NCBI GenBank assembly: GCA_902800625.1
Contig: CADCFG010000011.1
Coordinates: forward strand, 1-57,278
Origin: an uncultured Eubacteriales bacterium
GTDB taxonomy: Bacteria; Bacillota; Clostridia; Christensenellales; Aristaeellaceae
Length of the DNA: 57,278 bases
Direction of reading: 5' to 3'
Below, piece after piece: positions 17,706-29,164 of the stretch. A model generated the notes under the pieces. That model was not told the origin of the DNA. It saw only the letters and a list, made by a program, of their open reading frames with translations, and did no database searches. The stretch's first letter is position 1. Each line of letters begins with the position of its first letter. A program made the position numbers and the translations under genes.

Positions 17706-20700
17706 TTACTCCTCGCCGGTCCTGCGCTTCCTGCCGAAGAAGATCAGCAGGGCCACGGCCAGCAAGCCGATGCCGCCGAACACCCACGGATACGCCGGGG
17801 TCTCGTCGCCGGTGCCCAGCAGAGTGCCCCACAGAGGCGTGCCGTAATCCAGGATGTCCAGCATGTCCTCGAACTCCTCCTCGTCCATGGAGGAGAACTT
17901 CCTGATGACGCGCTTGTGCGTCACGTCGCGCTTCGGCACATCGCCACCCTTGGGCGTGTCGTCATCCGGCGTGTCGTCATCCGGCGTGTCGCTGGTCGGC
18001 AGCATGCTGTTGACCAGGTCCAGGCCATCCATGTGCTGGAAGTAGCCGGCCACGCCGTCCTCGCGGATGGTATAGACATACTCATGGCCATAGCCATCGT
18101 CCAGCGGCAGCTCACCGAAGCTGTATTTCCAGCCATCCTCCGCGGTGACCGACTTACGGCTGATCTCCACGCCGTCGCGCAGCAGGTGCACCGTGATGCT
18201 GGCGGGCCGCTTTCCGGCGGCATCGTTGTCGTCCTTCCAGGTCTTGGTGCCCTTCAGCTCCGCGGTCTCCTTGGGCTCCCTGGGAATCAGCGTGTTGGTG
18301 ATGGTGGTGCCGGTGATGTCGGTGGTGTAGTCGTCCACCGGATCCTCCGTCACGGTATAGCTGATCTCATTGCCCGCCGCGTTCAGCTTGGGCCGCTCGC
18401 CGAAGCTGTAGGTCCACACGTTGCCGTCCTTGCGCCAGGTCGGCGTGGCGTTTACCAGCGTGCCGTCGGCATAGAGCCGCACGGTGATGCTCTCCGGGCG
18501 CAGCCCATGTGCGTCCGCTTCATCCTGCCAGACCTTCCGGCCGCTGACCTCCGTCATGGGCGTAGGCGTCGGCGTGACTTCCGCCTCAGGCGTCGGGGTG
18601 GGCGTGGGCGTCGGGGTAGGCGTGGGCGTCGGAGTGGGCGTCGGCGTCGGAGTGGGCGTCGGCGTCGGAGTGGGCGTCGGCGTCGGAGTGGGCGTCGGCG
18701 TCGGGGTGACCGTCGGGTTCGGCACGGTCAGGGTCGGGCCGCCATCCACCGTCACCGTGTAGGTGGTGGTGGTGACCAGCTTGGTGTGACCCGCGTTCCA
18801 GGCGGTGCTCGCGCTGGCGCCCAGGGTCACGCTGTAGGTCGCGTCGCTCATGATGTGGTCTTCCGGCGCGCTGGTCTCCCGCAGGGCCAGCACCTTGGTC
18901 TTGCCAACCGCGGGCAGCACCTTCGTCAGATCCTGGGTGCGGATCCGGAAGCTGTCGATGTCTGCGCCGCCATAGCTGCGCAGCAGGGTCTCGCCGTCGT
19001 ACAGGCCGAAGGTCGCGCCCTTCAGGGCCGCGTTCTCGCCGTCGACCTTGTACACGGTCGCGCTGGCGTGAACCGTCGCGGTGTCGGTCACCGGGGTGTT
19101 GTCCACGGTGAACGCGCCGTTTTCGCCGGTGACGCCGGTGGTGTAGCCGGGCACCGGGGCTTCGGCGACGGTATAGCTGATCTCCACGCCGCCCTTGAAC
19201 TTGTCAAGGCCGGTGAAGGTGTGCTTCCACGCGTCCTTCGCCGTCACGGTCGCCCGGTCGGCCTCGACGCCATCCGCGTTTAGTATGAACGTGATGCTCT
19301 CGGGCCGGTACCGGGTCAGCCCCGCGTCGTTCCAGCGCTTGGTGGCGCTGATCTCGGTCTTCTCCGGCTCGTGCCTGTTGGTCACGGTAAAACCGTTGGC
19401 CGCGTCGCCGGTGATGATCGGCATGTCATAGCCGGGCACGCGATCCTCGGTCACGGTGTAGGTGATGGCCTTGCCTGCCTCATGGGTGGGCAGGTCTTCC
19501 CACTTCACCTTCAGGGCATCGCCCGTCGCGCCCTTCGGGATGGTCTGGTCCTTGCCGGCCACGACCGTCGCCGCGCCGTCGCCCACCTTCTTGTTCAGGT
19601 GCAGCGTCACAGCCGCGCGCAGGCCGTCCTGGTCGTCGGCGTCGTCCCAGACCTTCTCGGCATCGATGTCCGTAGTCTCGGGCGTGTGTTTGTTGGTCAC
19701 CGTGAATTCATAGGTGCCGTCTTTGCAGGTGATGCTGGTCGTATAGCCCTCGATGGCTTCCTCGGTCACGCCGTAGGTGATCAGCTGGCCCGCCTCATGC
19801 GTCGGCATATCGGCCCACTTCACCTTCAGCGCGTCGCCCGTGGCGCCCTTCGGGATGGTCTGGTCCTGGCCCTCGATGGCCGCGGCTTCGCCGTCGCCCA
19901 CCTTCTTGGTCAGGTGCAGCGTCACGGCCGTCCGCAGGCCGTCCTGGTCGTCGGCATCGTCCCAGACCTTCTCGGCATCGATGTCCGTGGTCTCGGGCTC
20001 GTGCACGTTGGTCACCGTGTAGCCCGCCGCGGCGGTGCCCGTGATCGCGGTGGTATAGCCGGTGATGGCGTCCTCGGTCACGCCGTAGACGATCTCGGCG
20101 CCCTGTTCATACTTCGGCAGGTCCTCCCAGGTCACGGTCAGCGCGTCGCCCGTGGCGCCCTTGGGGATGGTCTTGTCCTTTCCGGCCAAGACCGTCGCCT
20201 CGCCGCTGCCCACCTTCTTGGTCAAGTGCAGCGTCACGGCCTTGCGCAGGCCGTCCTGGTCGTCGGCGTCGTCCCAGACCTTGGTGGCCGAAATGTGGGT
20301 CACCTCTGTGTTGGTGACGGTGACGGTGCCCTCGCCGTCGTCCTCGTAGGTCACCGAGTACTCGACACCCTCCAGGTTGATGCGCTCGTTCAGCGCGTCC
20401 GTATCCTCCTCGACGGTATAGACCATTTCCTTGCCGTTGATGAACTTGGGCAAATTGGAAATCGTCACATCGGGCCAGATCGTATTGTCATTGTCGTCCT
20501 TGTCGGCCTCGATGCGGAGGATGCCATAACAGGCCCTCTTGCTCTCATCGCTCTTGGGCCAGCCCATGACGTTGAACTCCACATAGTCCGTGGGACGATG
20601 CTCTTCCAGATCGCTCGCCCAATTCTTGGACAGCTTGAGGGTAACGGTTCCATCAGGTTCGCCGATGATCACCGTACCGTTCGTAGCAATGCCGCCGCCG

Positions 20701-23700
20701 CTGTACATGGCGGTGTTGCCCGTAATGAATACGTTTGCAAGTCCCTTTGCGACATCCTGATCCGCCTCGGTCGAGAGGGATTTCATGGAGATTTCACCCT
20801 CGCCGGACAGCTCTGTCAGGGGGCGCTCGCCGTCATAGATACTGTACCAGCGATACGCGCCGCCGCCCAGCATGACGGGCGAGACATAGTATTTCGCTTT
20901 CGAGGAGGAGTCTTTATTGAAGGACAGGTCATGCAGCGAAGAAGTCCATTTGTTTTTGAAGATGGCGCCGCCCGAAGTCAGGTAAATCTTGACATTCGAG
21001 GTGCCACACGCGGAGATACCGCCGCCGCTCTGGCGCAGGGAGGTATTGTCCGTAACCAGCACATTCTTCAGCTTAAGCGTGCCCTGTGTGTGATAGCTTC
21101 CGTTGACGTAGATGCCGCCGCCGCTGTAGCAATAGGTCAAAGTTCCGCCGGCCTGGTTCTTGGTGATATAGCCCGCGGTGATCTCCGCTTCATTCTTGGA
21201 TTGAATGAACAGGCCGCCGCCCATGTAATCGGATCTGTTGTTGTCCAGGTGCCCGCCGGTCATGGTGAAGGTGGACTTGGTAAACACGTTCACGCAGCTG
21301 CCGACGCCGATGCCGCCGCCGCAGCCGTTCGTGGTGTTGTTCTGGATCCAGCCGCCCGACATGCGCATGGTGGAGCCGTCGTCCAGGAACACGCCGCCGC
21401 CGGCCGCCGCCGCCCATCTCTCGCTGTCTTCGCAGCTGAAATCCTCGGCGCGGTTGTTGACGATCCTGCCGTCGGTCATGATCAGCGTCGCCGCCCTGGT
21501 CGCGATGGCGCCGCCGGCGCTGGCCATGTTGCCGGACAGCTCGCTGCCCTTGTTCACATAGACCGTCGCGCCGCCGGTGGCATAGACGGCGCCGCCATCC
21601 CCGGTGTTCCGGGCGTTGCGCAGCACGGCGCCGTCGTCCAGCGTCAGCGTGCCGCCCTCCGCCTTGATGATCGGCGCGGTTGCGATCGTGACGACATCTT
21701 TCTTGTTGCCGTCCAGCACCACGTTCCTCAGCGTCAGGCTGCCCGCGCTCACGACCTTCACCATCGGCCCGTCGGTGAACGCAGGATCGCGGTACAGCTC
21801 GATGGCTGCCTTGCCGCTGCGGTCCCAGCTCTGGCTGTCGACGACGGTCACGGTGTTCTGGATATAGGCGCCCTTCGTCTCGGTAATGTGGTCCGTAAAC
21901 GTTCCGGGGGTCGCATTGACGCCCAGCTGGCCATAGGCCGCGGTCACCTTATCGGTCATGAAGGTGTCCACCACGTCCCGGGTGGTCCCCTCTTCGGTGG
22001 GTACGTAAGCGTCCCAGGCCGCTGCCAGCTTATCGAAGGTGCGATAGGGCTTCGCCTTGCTGCCGTCAGCGGTCGCATCGTCGCCGTCCACGCCGTCCAG
22101 GTAGAAGCAGCCCACAGTCCGGTCGTTATCGCGATAGTGGATCCTTACGTTCGGATTGGCGCTGTCCAGCGCGTCCGCGAAGAGAACGTCCGCCCGCGCG
22201 CAGTCGATATAGACATTCGAAAGAGCGCTGTCGGCGTTGGCAACGATTTCCACCAGGCTGTCGATCAGTTTCTTGTCCGGATTGGCGAAGTACACGTTCC
22301 TGGGCGCGTTGTTGCCCGAGAAGGCATAGCGGCCGCTGGAATCCTTCCATGGATTGTCCGCGTACACATAGTTCTCAAAGCTGCCGATCCTGTCCGCCAG
22401 GCTCACCAGCGGCGCATCGTTGTTCTGCACGAAGGTGGTGCCGCCGATCACCCTGAACGCCTTTTCCTTCACATTGACGGGATTGTCGATGCGCAGGTAC
22501 TTGATGTTTTTTGCTTCGTTTAAGAGGCCAAATGCGTAATCCTCGATCTTCTGGCTTCCCCTGCCTGTAAACACAACGGTGTTCAGCCTGGTGTCTCTGT
22601 CAAAGGCGCACCAGCCCACCTCGGTTTCATTATAATGGCAGACAAGCTTCGTCAGGTTTGTGCAACCATCAAACGCAAATTTATCAATGATAACCTTGCC
22701 GTCCTCATTTTCGCGGGTGCCCATGGTGATGGTCTCGAGAGCCGTACAGTCATAGAAGGCACCGTTGCCGAAGGTGAGATCGCCATTGTCCACCGTCAGG
22801 GTCTTGATGGTGGTGTTCTCCTTGAAGGCATCCTTCAGCACCTGCTTCACGGGATACTGGTCCTCGTTGCGGGTGGTCTTGCCGATCTCCAGTGCGTTGC
22901 CCTTGTATTTGTCATACACGCCGGTGATGATCGCCTCGGTCACATTGCCCTCATCATCCGTGACCAGGTCGTACCAGAACATATCGTCATGGTACCTGCC
23001 GTCGAAGGATGCCAGGGCAAAGGGGCTCAGGCTGTCCACGTGGAAGGCCAGGCCGGCAACCGGATTCTCGGCCAGGCTGCTGGTGGGCACGATGATCTCG
23101 AAGCTGTCGACCGCCTTCTGGTGCAGCAGCTTCGCTCGCGTCATGGACACCTCGCCGCCTTCCACCGCCGGCGTCAGTACGACATCGTCGGTCAGCACAA
23201 CGTCCACGGCCTTGTCCGTGACGGCGGCGCCGTTGGGCGCAACCAGGCTCAGGCCAAAGTACGCGGCGGCATCGATGGTGTAGTTCTGCTCTTCCGCATA
23301 GCCGGCGAAGGCTTCCTTCATCGCGTCCGTGCCCTCGGTCCTGACCAGCCTGGCGCCGATGGGCGCGCCGGCGGCCACGGTCGCGACGCCGTCCGCGCTG
23401 GTGACCTTCTGCTCGCAGTTGACGATGCTGTTCAGGTTTTCGCAGCCGGAGAAGGCATCCTTCTCGACGATCAGCTGCTGGTCGGTATTGCCGATGGCCA
23501 CGGTCTCAAGCGCCGTGCAGCCGGAGAAGGCCGCTTCTCGGATGTCCGTCACCGTGCCGTCGATCGTCACGGTCTTCAGCGTGGTCTTGTCCTTGAAGGC
23601 TTCGCCGTAAATCGTGATATCCTGGTCGGACCGGATGGTCAGCGTCTCCAGGGCGGGATAGAGCTGCGCCAACACAGTCCCCAGATTGGACACGGGGCCG

Positions 23701-26423
23701 GTGACATCCAGGCTGGTAAGCGATGAACAGTAAGACAGTGTGTTGTAGTCCAGGGCCAATCTGTGCGTGCTGGCGTATTCCTCTGTCCAGTCCATGGTCA
23801 GCTTGAGGGTCTTCAGCGCGCTATTGCCGCTGACGCCGCCTTTCAACGGCCCGGCGACATGCAAATCCACGGATTCCAGCTTGTCATTCTGGCTGATGAC
23901 GCTGGTCTTTGAGAACTCGACCGGGCCGGAACCGCCGATGCTGGTCAGGTTGGGCATGAGGCTGAAGGCCGATTCTTCGATCGTGATGGGATCGGTATTG
24001 GCAAAGGTCACCGTCTGGATGCGGCTCTCCTCCTGGAAGGCCTTCTCGGCGATCTTCGTCACCTTGTACGACTTCGTCGTTCCGTCGGAGCCGGTGATGG
24101 AAGCCGTGCCGCGGATGGTGATGTCGGCGGTGCCGGTGTAATGCTCGGGCTCCACCAGGGACTTGATCACAGCGGTGTCGTCGTCGTTGACTTCATAGAC
24201 GAAGATGCCGTCGTTTGCTTCCGTCGAAGGCGCGACATCCTGATACAGCCAGATGGTATAGGTCGTCTTGTCTGCGTCAAAGTATACCTGCTGCCATCCA
24301 CCGTCATAGACTTGGATGGTCAGCTCGCCAAAGCCCTGGTAAGCGATCTTGTCCAGATTGCTCACAGTGCCATAGTTATAGCTGTCTACGTGAAAATAAT
24401 CGCTGAAGGTCGAGAGGGTTTCGTTCGTCTGATAGTCCACGACCTTGGCATAGATGTAATATAAGCCATATTCCGCGTAATAAGGGTTAAACCCATCCAG
24501 ACAATTCTGGGTATTGGTGCCCCTCAGAATATCCGAGATCTTTAGCTCTTTCTTGCCGCCGATCTTATAGTAATACGCCGCGTCCGTCACGCCCACCTCG
24601 ATCTTCCTGCCGCCGGTCAGCGTGATGGTCAGCTTTTCCTCGCTGCCGAACGACTCAAGGCTCGTCAGCAGGAAGTCCTTTTCGCCCACGTCCACGCCTT
24701 CGACGCCGTTATAGGCGATCAAGCCGGAGACCTGCTCGACGGTGACCAGATGCTCGTCGGTGAACTCCACCTTCTCCACGTCCGCCACGTTCAGCAGGGC
24801 GTCGCCGTTCTTAATATGCAGCTTTTCGATCAGCTCGCTCAGCAGGATCTGGCTCTGGCCGGGGATGGAGTAGTCAATGCCGTCGAAGTGGAAGTCCACG
24901 GTGAAGGCATAAACGGAGAAGCTGCCCGTGGTAAAGGTGACGTCGTCAGTGGAGCCGTTCAGGTTGACGTCGGTCCTGCTGTCGGAGAGGGGCTGCACCT
25001 TCACGTCGCTGGCGTTGAGGCTGCCCACCTGGGCGGTGCTGTCCGCGCCGCCGATGGCGCTGTCCTTCAGCGGCAGGTGCACCACGCTCACGTCCTCCGC
25101 GCTCTCGGCGCCCAGGCCGCTTGAAATCTGGTTGCGGCGGAAGGTGACCTTCACCTTCACGCTGCCCTTGGCAGGCTGGATCTCCTCCCACTCGCCGGTG
25201 GGCAGGCCGTCGTCGCCCTTCTTGGGGGCCATGATGGCAAAGTCGTACAGCAGGGTGTTTTCGTCGGTATAGTCCCGCTCGAGGTGGTCGTTCAGGGCGT
25301 CCATGTAGGCGCCGTAGTCATACTTGCCGCCGGCCTTGACGGGCGTCACCTTCAGCTTGGCGTCGTCCGGCAGGTAGCGGGCGTCGTCCACGGACACCAC
25401 GGCCTTGATGTAACTGTCGGTATAGGTGTACTCCCACTTTTCATAGATTTCATTGAAGTGCGCAATGAGGGTGACGTCCTCGGCGAGCTTTTCGCTCTCG
25501 CCGCCGGCGGTGTACAGCCAGGCCAGGTCCTCCTCGCTGTAGCGCAGGCTGTCCAGCTTCGCGCCGTTCAGCCGGGTCTCCACATAGCTGTAGCCCTTCA
25601 CAGTCACCGGCGCGGAGGCGAAGCTGTACTCGCCCTTGGCCAGCTCGGTTTCCAGATGGCCGCCGATGACGTTGTCATGCTCGTCCACCGCGGTCAGGCG
25701 CACGACGACGCCCGACAGGTCCTCAATGGGCTCGGGCGTGGGTTCCTCGGTGGGTTCGACAGTGGACTCCTCCGTGGGCCCCTCGGTGGGAGCCTCCGTG
25801 GGCGCTTCCGTGGGGGCCTCGGTGGGAGCTTCGGTGGGATCGGTCGTCGGGTCGGCCTCGGGAGCCTCGGTCTCCTTCACCTCAGGGGTCTCACTCTCCT
25901 GCGGCTCGGGGTCCTTTTCCTCCTGCTGCGCTTCGGGATCCTTCTCCTCCTGCGTCGCCTCGGGGGCCTTCTCCTGTTGCGTCGCCTCGGGGGCCTTCTC
26001 TTCCTGCGTCGCCTCGGGGGCCTTCTCTTCCTGCGTCGCCTCGGGAGTCTTCTCCTCCTGCGTCGCCTCGGGGGCCTTCTCCTCCTGCTGCGCCTCGGGG
26101 GCCTTCTCCTCCTGCGTCGCCTCGGGGGCCTTCTCCTCCTGCGTCGCCTCAGGGGCCTTCTCCTCCTGCGTCGTCTCAGGGGCCTTTTGCTCCTGCTGCG
26201 CCTCAGGGGCCTTCTGCTCCTGCTGCGCCTCGGGGGCCTTTTGCTCCTGCGGGGCCTCGGAGGTGTTCCCCTCTTCGATCTGACCGGCGGCAGGCGCAGC
26301 GGACCCCGTCTCCTCGGCCAGCACCGTCGCGATGTTCGACGGCACCAGCATCAACAGTGCCAGCAGCACCGCCAGCAGCCTCCGGGTTTTATTGAGCTTA
26401 TTCATACCCATTTTCCTCTTCAT
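17706..26423 (-). CDS. Giant surface protein 1: LRR, beta-helix and Cna-B domains
   Basis: Predicted cell-wall adhesin or stalk protein of 2905 residues. Order: signal peptide (about 1-38, [25 protein letters not shown]); nine-residue Glu/Pro/Gln repeats such as EKAPEATQE (about 51-170); TEAP repeats (about 184-228); mixed beta domains; BspA-type leucine-rich repeats (about 790-1350, pattern F-x-x-C-T-x-LETVxI); a parallel beta-helix (about 1550-1850, repeated GGAV/GGGI and NNxA turns); four Cna-B domains (about 2040-2450, each starting like [14 protein letters not shown]); a SpaA-like domain; a Pro-Thr linker (about 2570-2615); two more Cna-B domains. The tail is [18 protein letters not shown], a membrane helix and RKRR. 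LLGTG stands where LPXTG is expected. ATG at 26423 chosen for GGGAGG 8 bases upstream. Binding target unknown. Confidence 0.9.
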   Translation of the reverse strand: MKRKMGMNKLNKTRRLLAVLLALLMLVPSNIATVLAEETGSAAPAAGQIEEGNTSEAPQEQKAPEAQQEQKAPEAQQEQKAPETTQEEKAPEATQEEKAPEATQEEKAPEAQQEEKAPEATQEEKTPEATQEEKAPEATQEEKAPEATQQEKAPEATQEEKDPEAQQEEKDPEPQESETPEVKETEAPEADPTTDPTEAPTEAPTEAPTEAPTEGPTEESTVEPTEEPTPEPIEDLSGVVVRLTAVDEHDNVIGGHLETELAKGEYSFASAPVTVKGYSYVETRLNGAKLDSLRYSEEDLAWLYTAGGESEKLAEDVTLIAHFNEIYEKWEYTYTDSYIKAVVSVDDARYLPDDAKLKVTPVKAGGKYDYGAYMDALNDHLERDYTDENTLLYDFAIMAPKKGDDGLPTGEWEEIQPAKGSVKVKVTFRRNQISSGLGAESAEDVSVVHLPLKDSAIGGADSTAQVGSLNASDVKVQPLSDSRTDVNLNGSTDDVTFTTGSFSVYAFTVDFHFDGIDYSIPGQSQILLSELIEKLHIKNGDALLNVADVEKVEFTDEHLVTVEQVSGLIAYNGVEGVDVGEKDFLLTSLESFGSEEKLTITLTGGRKIEVGVTDAAYYYKIGGKKELKISDILRGTNTQNCLDGFNPYYAEYGLYYIYAKVVDYQTNETLSTFSDYFHVDSYNYGTVSNLDKIAYQGFGELTIQVYDGGWQQVYFDADKTTYTIWLYQDVAPSTEANDGIFVYEVNDDDTAVIKSLVEPEHYTGTADITIRGTASITGSDGTTKSYKVTKIAEKAFQEESRIQTVTFANTDPITIEESAFSLMPNLTSIGGSGPVEFSKTSVISQNDKLESVDLHVAGPLKGGVSGNSALKTLKLTMDWTEEYASTHRLALDYNTLSYCSSLTSLDVTGPVSNLGTVLAQLYPALETLTIRSDQDITIYGEAFKDKTTLKTVTIDGTVTDIREAAFSGCTALETVAIGNTDQQLIVEKDAFSGCENLNSIVNCEQKVTSADGVATVAAGAPIGARLVRTEGTDAMKEAFAGYAEEQNYTIDAAAYFGLSLVAPNGAAVTDKAVDVVLTDDVVLTPAVEGGEVSMTRAKLLHQKAVDSFEIIVPTSSLAENPVAGLAFHVDSLSPFALASFDGRYHDDMFWYDLVTDDEGNVTEAIITGVYDKYKGNALEIGKTTRNEDQYPVKQVLKDAFKENTTIKTLTVDNGDLTFGNGAFYDCTALETITMGTRENEDGKVIIDKFAFDGCTNLTKLVCHYNETEVGWCAFDRDTRLNTVVFTGRGSQKIEDYAFGLLNEAKNIKYLRIDNPVNVKEKAFRVIGGTTFVQNNDAPLVSLADRIGSFENYVYADNPWKDSSGRYAFSGNNAPRNVYFANPDKKLIDSLVEIVANADSALSNVYIDCARADVLFADALDSANPNVRIHYRDNDRTVGCFYLDGVDGDDATADGSKAKPYRTFDKLAAAWDAYVPTEEGTTRDVVDTFMTDKVTAAYGQLGVNATPGTFTDHITETKGAYIQNTVTVVDSQSWDRSGKAAIELYRDPAFTDGPMVKVVSAGSLTLRNVVLDGNKKDVVTIATAPIIKAEGGTLTLDDGAVLRNARNTGDGGAVYATGGATVYVNKGSELSGNMASAGGAIATRAATLIMTDGRIVNNRAEDFSCEDSERWAAAAGGGVFLDDGSTMRMSGGWIQNNTTNGCGGGIGVGSCVNVFTKSTFTMTGGHLDNNRSDYMGGGLFIQSKNEAEITAGYITKNQAGGTLTYCYSGGGIYVNGSYHTQGTLKLKNVLVTDNTSLRQSGGGISACGTSNVKIYLTSGGAIFKNKWTSSLHDLSFNKDSSSKAKYYVSPVMLGGGAYRWYSIYDGERPLTELSGEGEISMKSLSTEADQDVAKGLANVFITGNTAMYSGGGIATNGTVIIGEPDGTVTLKLSKNWASDLEEHRPTDYVEFNVMGWPKSDESKRACYGILRIEADKDDNDNTIWPDVTISNLPKFINGKEMVYTVEEDTDALNERINLEGVEYSVTYEDDGEGTVTVTNTEVTHISATKVWDDADDQDGLRKAVTLHLTKKVGSGEATVLAGKDKTIPKGATGDALTVTWEDLPKYEQGAEIVYGVTEDAITGYTTAITGTAAAGYTVTNVHEPETTDIDAEKVWDDADDQDGLRTAVTLHLTKKVGDGEAAAIEGQDQTIPKGATGDALKVKWADMPTHEAGQLITYGVTEEAIEGYTTSITCKDGTYEFTVTNKHTPETTDIDAEKVWDDADDQDGLRAAVTLHLNKKVGDGAATVVAGKDQTIPKGATGDALKVKWEDLPTHEAGKAITYTVTEDRVPGYDMPIITGDAANGFTVTNRHEPEKTEISATKRWNDAGLTRYRPESITFILNADGVEADRATVTAKDAWKHTFTGLDKFKGGVEISYTVAEAPVPGYTTGVTGENGAFTVDNTPVTDTATVHASATVYKVDGENAALKGATFGLYDGETLLRSYGGADIDSFRIRTQDLTKVLPAVGKTKVLALRETSAPEDHIMSDATYSVTLGASASTAWNAGHTKLVTTTTYTVTVDGGPTLTVPNPTVTPTPTPTPTPTPTPTPTPTPTPTPTPTPTPTPTPTPTPTPEAEVTPTPTPMTEVSGRKVWQDEADAHGLRPESITVRLYADGTLVNATPTWRKDGNVWTYSFGERPKLNAAGNEISYTVTEDPVDDYTTDITGTTITNTLIPREPKETAELKGTKTWKDDNDAAGKRPASITVHLLRDGVEISRKSVTAEDGWKYSFGELPLDDGYGHEYVYTIREDGVAGYFQHMDGLDLVNSMLPTSDTPDDDTPDDDTPKGGDVPKRDVTHKRVIRKFSSMDEEEFEDMLDILDYGTPLWGTLLGTGDETPAYPWVFGGIGLLAVALLIFFGRKRRTGEE
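18589..18708. repeat. 18-base tandem repeats coding the Pro-Thr linker
   Basis: Short imperfect units such as GTCGGCGTCGGAGTGGGC repeat in frame inside giant gene 1, coding alternating Pro-Thr on the minus strand. Nearly identical units can expand or contract by slippage without a frameshift. Confidence 0.85.
25900..26265. repeat. 27-base tandem repeats in the N-terminus of giant gene 1
   Basis: About a dozen in-frame units of 27 bases code nine-residue blocks such as EKAPEATQE and EKAPEAQQE. Some units are identical at DNA level, which suggests recent length change. Not a CRISPR array: there are no unique spacers and the repeats are coding. Confidence 0.88.
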
Positions 26424-26483
26424 AATCGGCACCTCCCATAAATATCGGAAAGAAAACCATCGGGAAAGTTACATTTATTGCAT

Positions 26484-26529
26484 ATTATAACACTGATTAA
26501 ATTATAACAAGAGTTGACTATTATGTCAA
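26484..26529 (-). promoter_or_regulatory. Consensus promoter of giant gene 1, with a second -10
   Basis: Minus strand TTGACA (26524-26529), exactly 17 bases, then TATAAT (26501-26506): a perfect sigma-A consensus. A second TGTTATAAT (-10 at 26484-26489) follows 17 bases downstream. Both lie 60-85 bases before the ATG, within an AT-rich island. High expression is expected unless repressed. Confidence 0.88.
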
Positions 26530-26668
26530 TCAAAAGGCATCCCAAATCGAGCCAAAACTGCGAACTTTTCATGCAGAAATTACAGATTTCTTCCACGTGG
26601 GTGTTTTTTGCCCCTGCAACAGCAGTTTCGCGCGATATCATTATATTCCCCGTTCCTGCGAAATATTG

Positions 26669-26697
26669 AAAACGGCGAGGGATGCAATCCCCCGCCG
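26669..26697 (-). terminator. Intrinsic terminator of the HD-GYP gene
   Basis: On the minus strand CGGCGGGGGA, loop TTGCA, TCCCTCGCCG (one G-T pair), then TTTT, 7 bases past the stop codon. Confidence 0.85.
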
Positions 26698-26704
26698 ATG
26701 TCCT

Positions 26705-28063
26705 TTACTTGCGGATGCTCTCGATGTTTTCCGTGCTTCCGCCGCCCTGGTCATTCGGGTCGCGGAACTCGCCCTTCTCCACCAGCCGCAGGAAGGCGTC
26801 CACCACGTCGCCCGTCAACTGGGTGCCGGAGACTTCCCGGATGATGGAGACGGCCTTGTCAAAGTTCATGCGCTTGCGATAGGGGCGGTTGGAGTACACG
26901 GCGTCGAAGCAGTCCGCCACGGCGATGATCTGGGCCACCCTGGGGATCTCCCCCGTCTTCAGCCGGTTGGGATAGCCCTTGCCGTCCGAGCGCTCGTGGT
27001 GGGACTGGGCGCCCACGGCCAGCTCCGGCATGATGCTGATGTCCTTCAACACTTCGTAGCCCTTCACGGTGTGGGACTTGATGATGTCGAACTCCTCGTC
27101 CGTCAGCTTGCCGGGCTTGTTCAGCACCGCCTTGGGCACGCCGATCTTCCCCACGTCGTGCAGAAGCGCGATGCGGTAATACTTCTCCACCGTCTCCTCG
27201 TCATAGCCCAGCTCCCGCGACAGCATGGCGGTATACTTCGCCACCCGGGAGGAGTGGCCGTTGGTGTAGCTGTCCTTCATGTCGATGACCTTGGCGAAGG
27301 CCGTGGTGATCTCGTTGATGAACTGGGCGTTCTCCTGCTGCTTCAGCTTCAGCACCCGGGTCTGCTCCCGGAACAGGTACACGCCGATCATCAGCGTGAA
27401 CACCAGCACGCCAATCCGGGTATAGCTGGAGGAGCCGTAGCTCTGGAGGATATAGTAGCGCACGATGTCCACTGCCACGCCCGCCACCAGTGCCGCCAGC
27501 CCGACGGTCAGGCTGCGCAGCAGTTCCTTTTGAATCGTGTGCCGCCGGATGGCCCGAACCAGCAGGAAGACGATGACCGCCAGCGCCAGCAGGATCAGCG
27601 CATGGCTGATGTTCACCAGATAGTAATAGTCGGAAACGCCTCTGTACGTCAGCAGCACCTGGACGGCAAAGTTGGCCAGGCACAGCACCAGCGAGGCCGG
27701 AACCAGCTTCGAGCGGCTGCTGCCGGCGGCGCTGGCGAAGAAGGAGATCGCCGGATAGGGCAGGAAGATCAGGCAGACATAGGTGATCACGCGAATCAGC
27801 GCCGGGTGCCCGGTCAGCACCTGCAGAAGCAGCGTGTCGTTGTAGCCGGTGAAGCCCACCAGGGCGCAGAGTATGCCAAACGATATGAAATCCAGCCCGG
27901 CGGTGTTCATGATGACCTTGCCGAAGATGCCCACGATCAGGAAATACAGGAACACGATCTGCTCCCGCGCGGATCGCAGAGTGCCCTGGTTTGCGCTCTG
28001 GGGGAAGCGGTCCGCCCGTTCCCCGGCACCCGCCTGCGCCGTGTTCTTCTCCCGCTTTGCCAT
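26705..28063 (-). CDS. Membrane HD-GYP domain protein (probable cyclic-di-GMP phosphodiesterase)
   Basis: About the first 230 of 452 residues form some seven hydrophobic helices, an integral-membrane sensor region of unknown ligand. The C-terminal half is an HD-GYP domain: NGHSSRVAKY, the HD metal pair in ALLHDVGKIGVP (near 299), IKSHTVKGYEVL, HHERSDGKGYPNRL (near 353) and ADCFDAVYSNRPYR. The GYP-region signature HHExxDGxGYP is intact, so hydrolysis of cyclic-di-GMP is the favoured activity; related domains cleave cyclic-di-AMP or cGAMP. It lies between the two giant surface-protein genes with its own terminator. An ATG at 28063 has CAGGCAGG as a modest ribosome site. A TATAAT on the minus strand near 28095 may be its promoter. 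Confidence 0.9.
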   Translation of the reverse strand: MAKREKNTAQAGAGERADRFPQSANQGTLRSAREQIVFLYFLIVGIFGKVIMNTAGLDFISFGILCALVGFTGYNDTLLLQVLTGHPALIRVITYVCLIFLPYPAISFFASAAGSSRSKLVPASLVLCLANFAVQVLLTYRGVSDYYYLVNISHALILLALAVIVFLLVRAIRRHTIQKELLRSLTVGLAALVAGVAVDIVRYYILQSYGSSSYTRIGVLVFTLMIGVYLFREQTRVLKLKQQENAQFINEITTAFAKVIDMKDSYTNGHSSRVAKYTAMLSRELGYDEETVEKYYRIALLHDVGKIGVPKAVLNKPGKLTDEEFDIIKSHTVKGYEVLKDISIMPELAVGAQSHHERSDGKGYPNRLKTGEIPRVAQIIAVADCFDAVYSNRPYRKRMNFDKAVSIIREVSGTQLTGDVVDAFLRLVEKGEFRDPNDQGGGSTENIESIRK

Positions 28064-28285
28064 TGAGTTACCTGCCTGCTCGAAATATCGCGATGATTAT
28101 AGCACCCTCATATTATGAATCGATTTTGGCAGTGCACACCCGGCCATCCGCGCCAAAAGCACATCCCTGCGCTTTTCAGCGGCCCCATGCCCACGCCGCC
28201 CCCTGTTCTGAAGGCCGCTGCCGGAAAGGCCGCTCACCTTTGGAGCATCGAGCATCGGCAATAGCGGTCCGGGAGCTGCCGAATT

Positions 28286-28320
28286 AAAAATCCGGGGACA
28301 TCGCGCCACGCGATGTCCCC
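28286..28320 (-). terminator. Intrinsic terminator of the giant-2/secreted-protein operon
   Basis: Perfect 12-bp stem GGGGACATCGCG/CGCGATGTCCCC (28294-28305 and 28309-28320) with a 3-base loop. On the minus strand it is followed by GGATTTTT. It ends 23 bases past the stop of the 28343 gene. Confidence 0.92.
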
Positions 28321-28342
28321 CTCTGTTCCATATCGACTGGCT

Positions 28343-29146
28343 TCAGCGGCGAACCATGTCCGCGTCGAAGTCAAGGAAATCCACGGCGTTGCCATCGCCG
28401 TCCATGAAGTACACCGTCCACTCAAAGTCGTCGTCCTCCAGGCGCAGGGTCACTTCGCCGGATTGGGTGAAGCTGTCGCCCTCGGCGCAGGTGACGGATC
28501 CGTTGTCGCTGGCGATGGCCACCATGGCCGCGTCGCCGCCCAGCTTCAGATCAAACTTCACCAGGTCGCCCACCGCGGGCTGTGAAATCGGCACGTCGTC
28601 CCCTTCATGGGTGAAGCGCAGGCCGCCGACGCCGTAGTCGCCCTCGACGACGGCACGCCAGGCCTGGTCGCCCTTCGGCAGCCCCTCGAGGCTCGCGCCG
28701 CTTTCGGGCACCAGGCAGGCGTCCTCCATCTCGATCCAGGCCGCGTCGCCCATCGGCAGGGATACCGGCAGCCAGACCTCCACGCCGATGCCGCCGCCCC
28801 ACCGCACGTCTGAAAGGGTCTGTTCGTCCAGCGGGTACAGGCGCACGCGCTCCGCGTCGGCGAAGGACACGCCCGTCCACTCCCCCTCCCCGGTCATCAC
28901 GGACAGCCGCCCGTCGCCCAGGGCCAGGTCTTCTCGGGGCAGGTAGATATACAGGGTGTCGCAATAGCGCTCCGCAGCGTTGTCGGCCTTGGGATAGTTC
29001 AGCATATAGCCGATCTGCGTCTTGAGATCCACCGCGGGGACGCCGGGATAGGGCCGTTCAGGCGAGGTGCCCTCCGCCCATTCGGCGGCATGGGCCGCGC
29101 CTGAAAGCATCAGGCAGGCCATGAGGATGGCGATCCAGCGTTTCAT
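28343..29146 (-). CDS. Unknown secreted protein, co-transcribed with giant surface protein 2
   Basis: Not recognised. The 267 residues start with a clean signal peptide (MKRWIAILMACLMLSGAAHA, cleavage likely after AHA). The mature part is acidic and looks like beta-rich extracellular domains (segments such as DTLYIYLPREDLAL, GIGVEVWLPVSLPMGDAAWIEMEDA and TLRLEDDDFEWTVYFMDGDG). There is no membrane helix or sorting motif at the C-terminus, so it should be released or bound non-covalently. The ATG has AAGGAG upstream and lies 18 bases after the giant-2 stop; a strong terminator follows. The arrangement suggests a partner of giant protein 2, for example a folding aid or tip protein, but this is inference. 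Confidence 0.8.
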   Translation of the reverse strand: MKRWIAILMACLMLSGAAHAAEWAEGTSPERPYPGVPAVDLKTQIGYMLNYPKADNAAERYCDTLYIYLPREDLALGDGRLSVMTGEGEWTGVSFADAERVRLYPLDEQTLSDVRWGGGIGVEVWLPVSLPMGDAAWIEMEDACLVPESGASLEGLPKGDQAWRAVVEGDYGVGGLRFTHEGDDVPISQPAVGDLVKFDLKLGGDAAMVAIASDNGSVTCAEGDSFTQSGEVTLRLEDDDFEWTVYFMDGDGNAVDFLDFDADMVRR

Positions 29147-29164
29147 GGCAATTCTCCTTTCGGA

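Noticed and set aside
19371..22523. A 1050-codon open frame on the plus strand, antisense to giant gene 1
   Set aside because: Low-complexity Gly/Val/His/Arg composition and no domain. It arises because GC-rich codons on the minus strand leave the opposite frame open. Similar long antisense frames at 31991-34477, 45130-47979, 51016-53523, 1309-3555 and 13529-15304 are rejected for the same reason.
25900..26265. Possible CRISPR array
   Set aside because: Repeats are contiguous, in frame with a long protein and have no unique spacers. The same holds for 18589-18708, 29718-29789 and 35960-36370.
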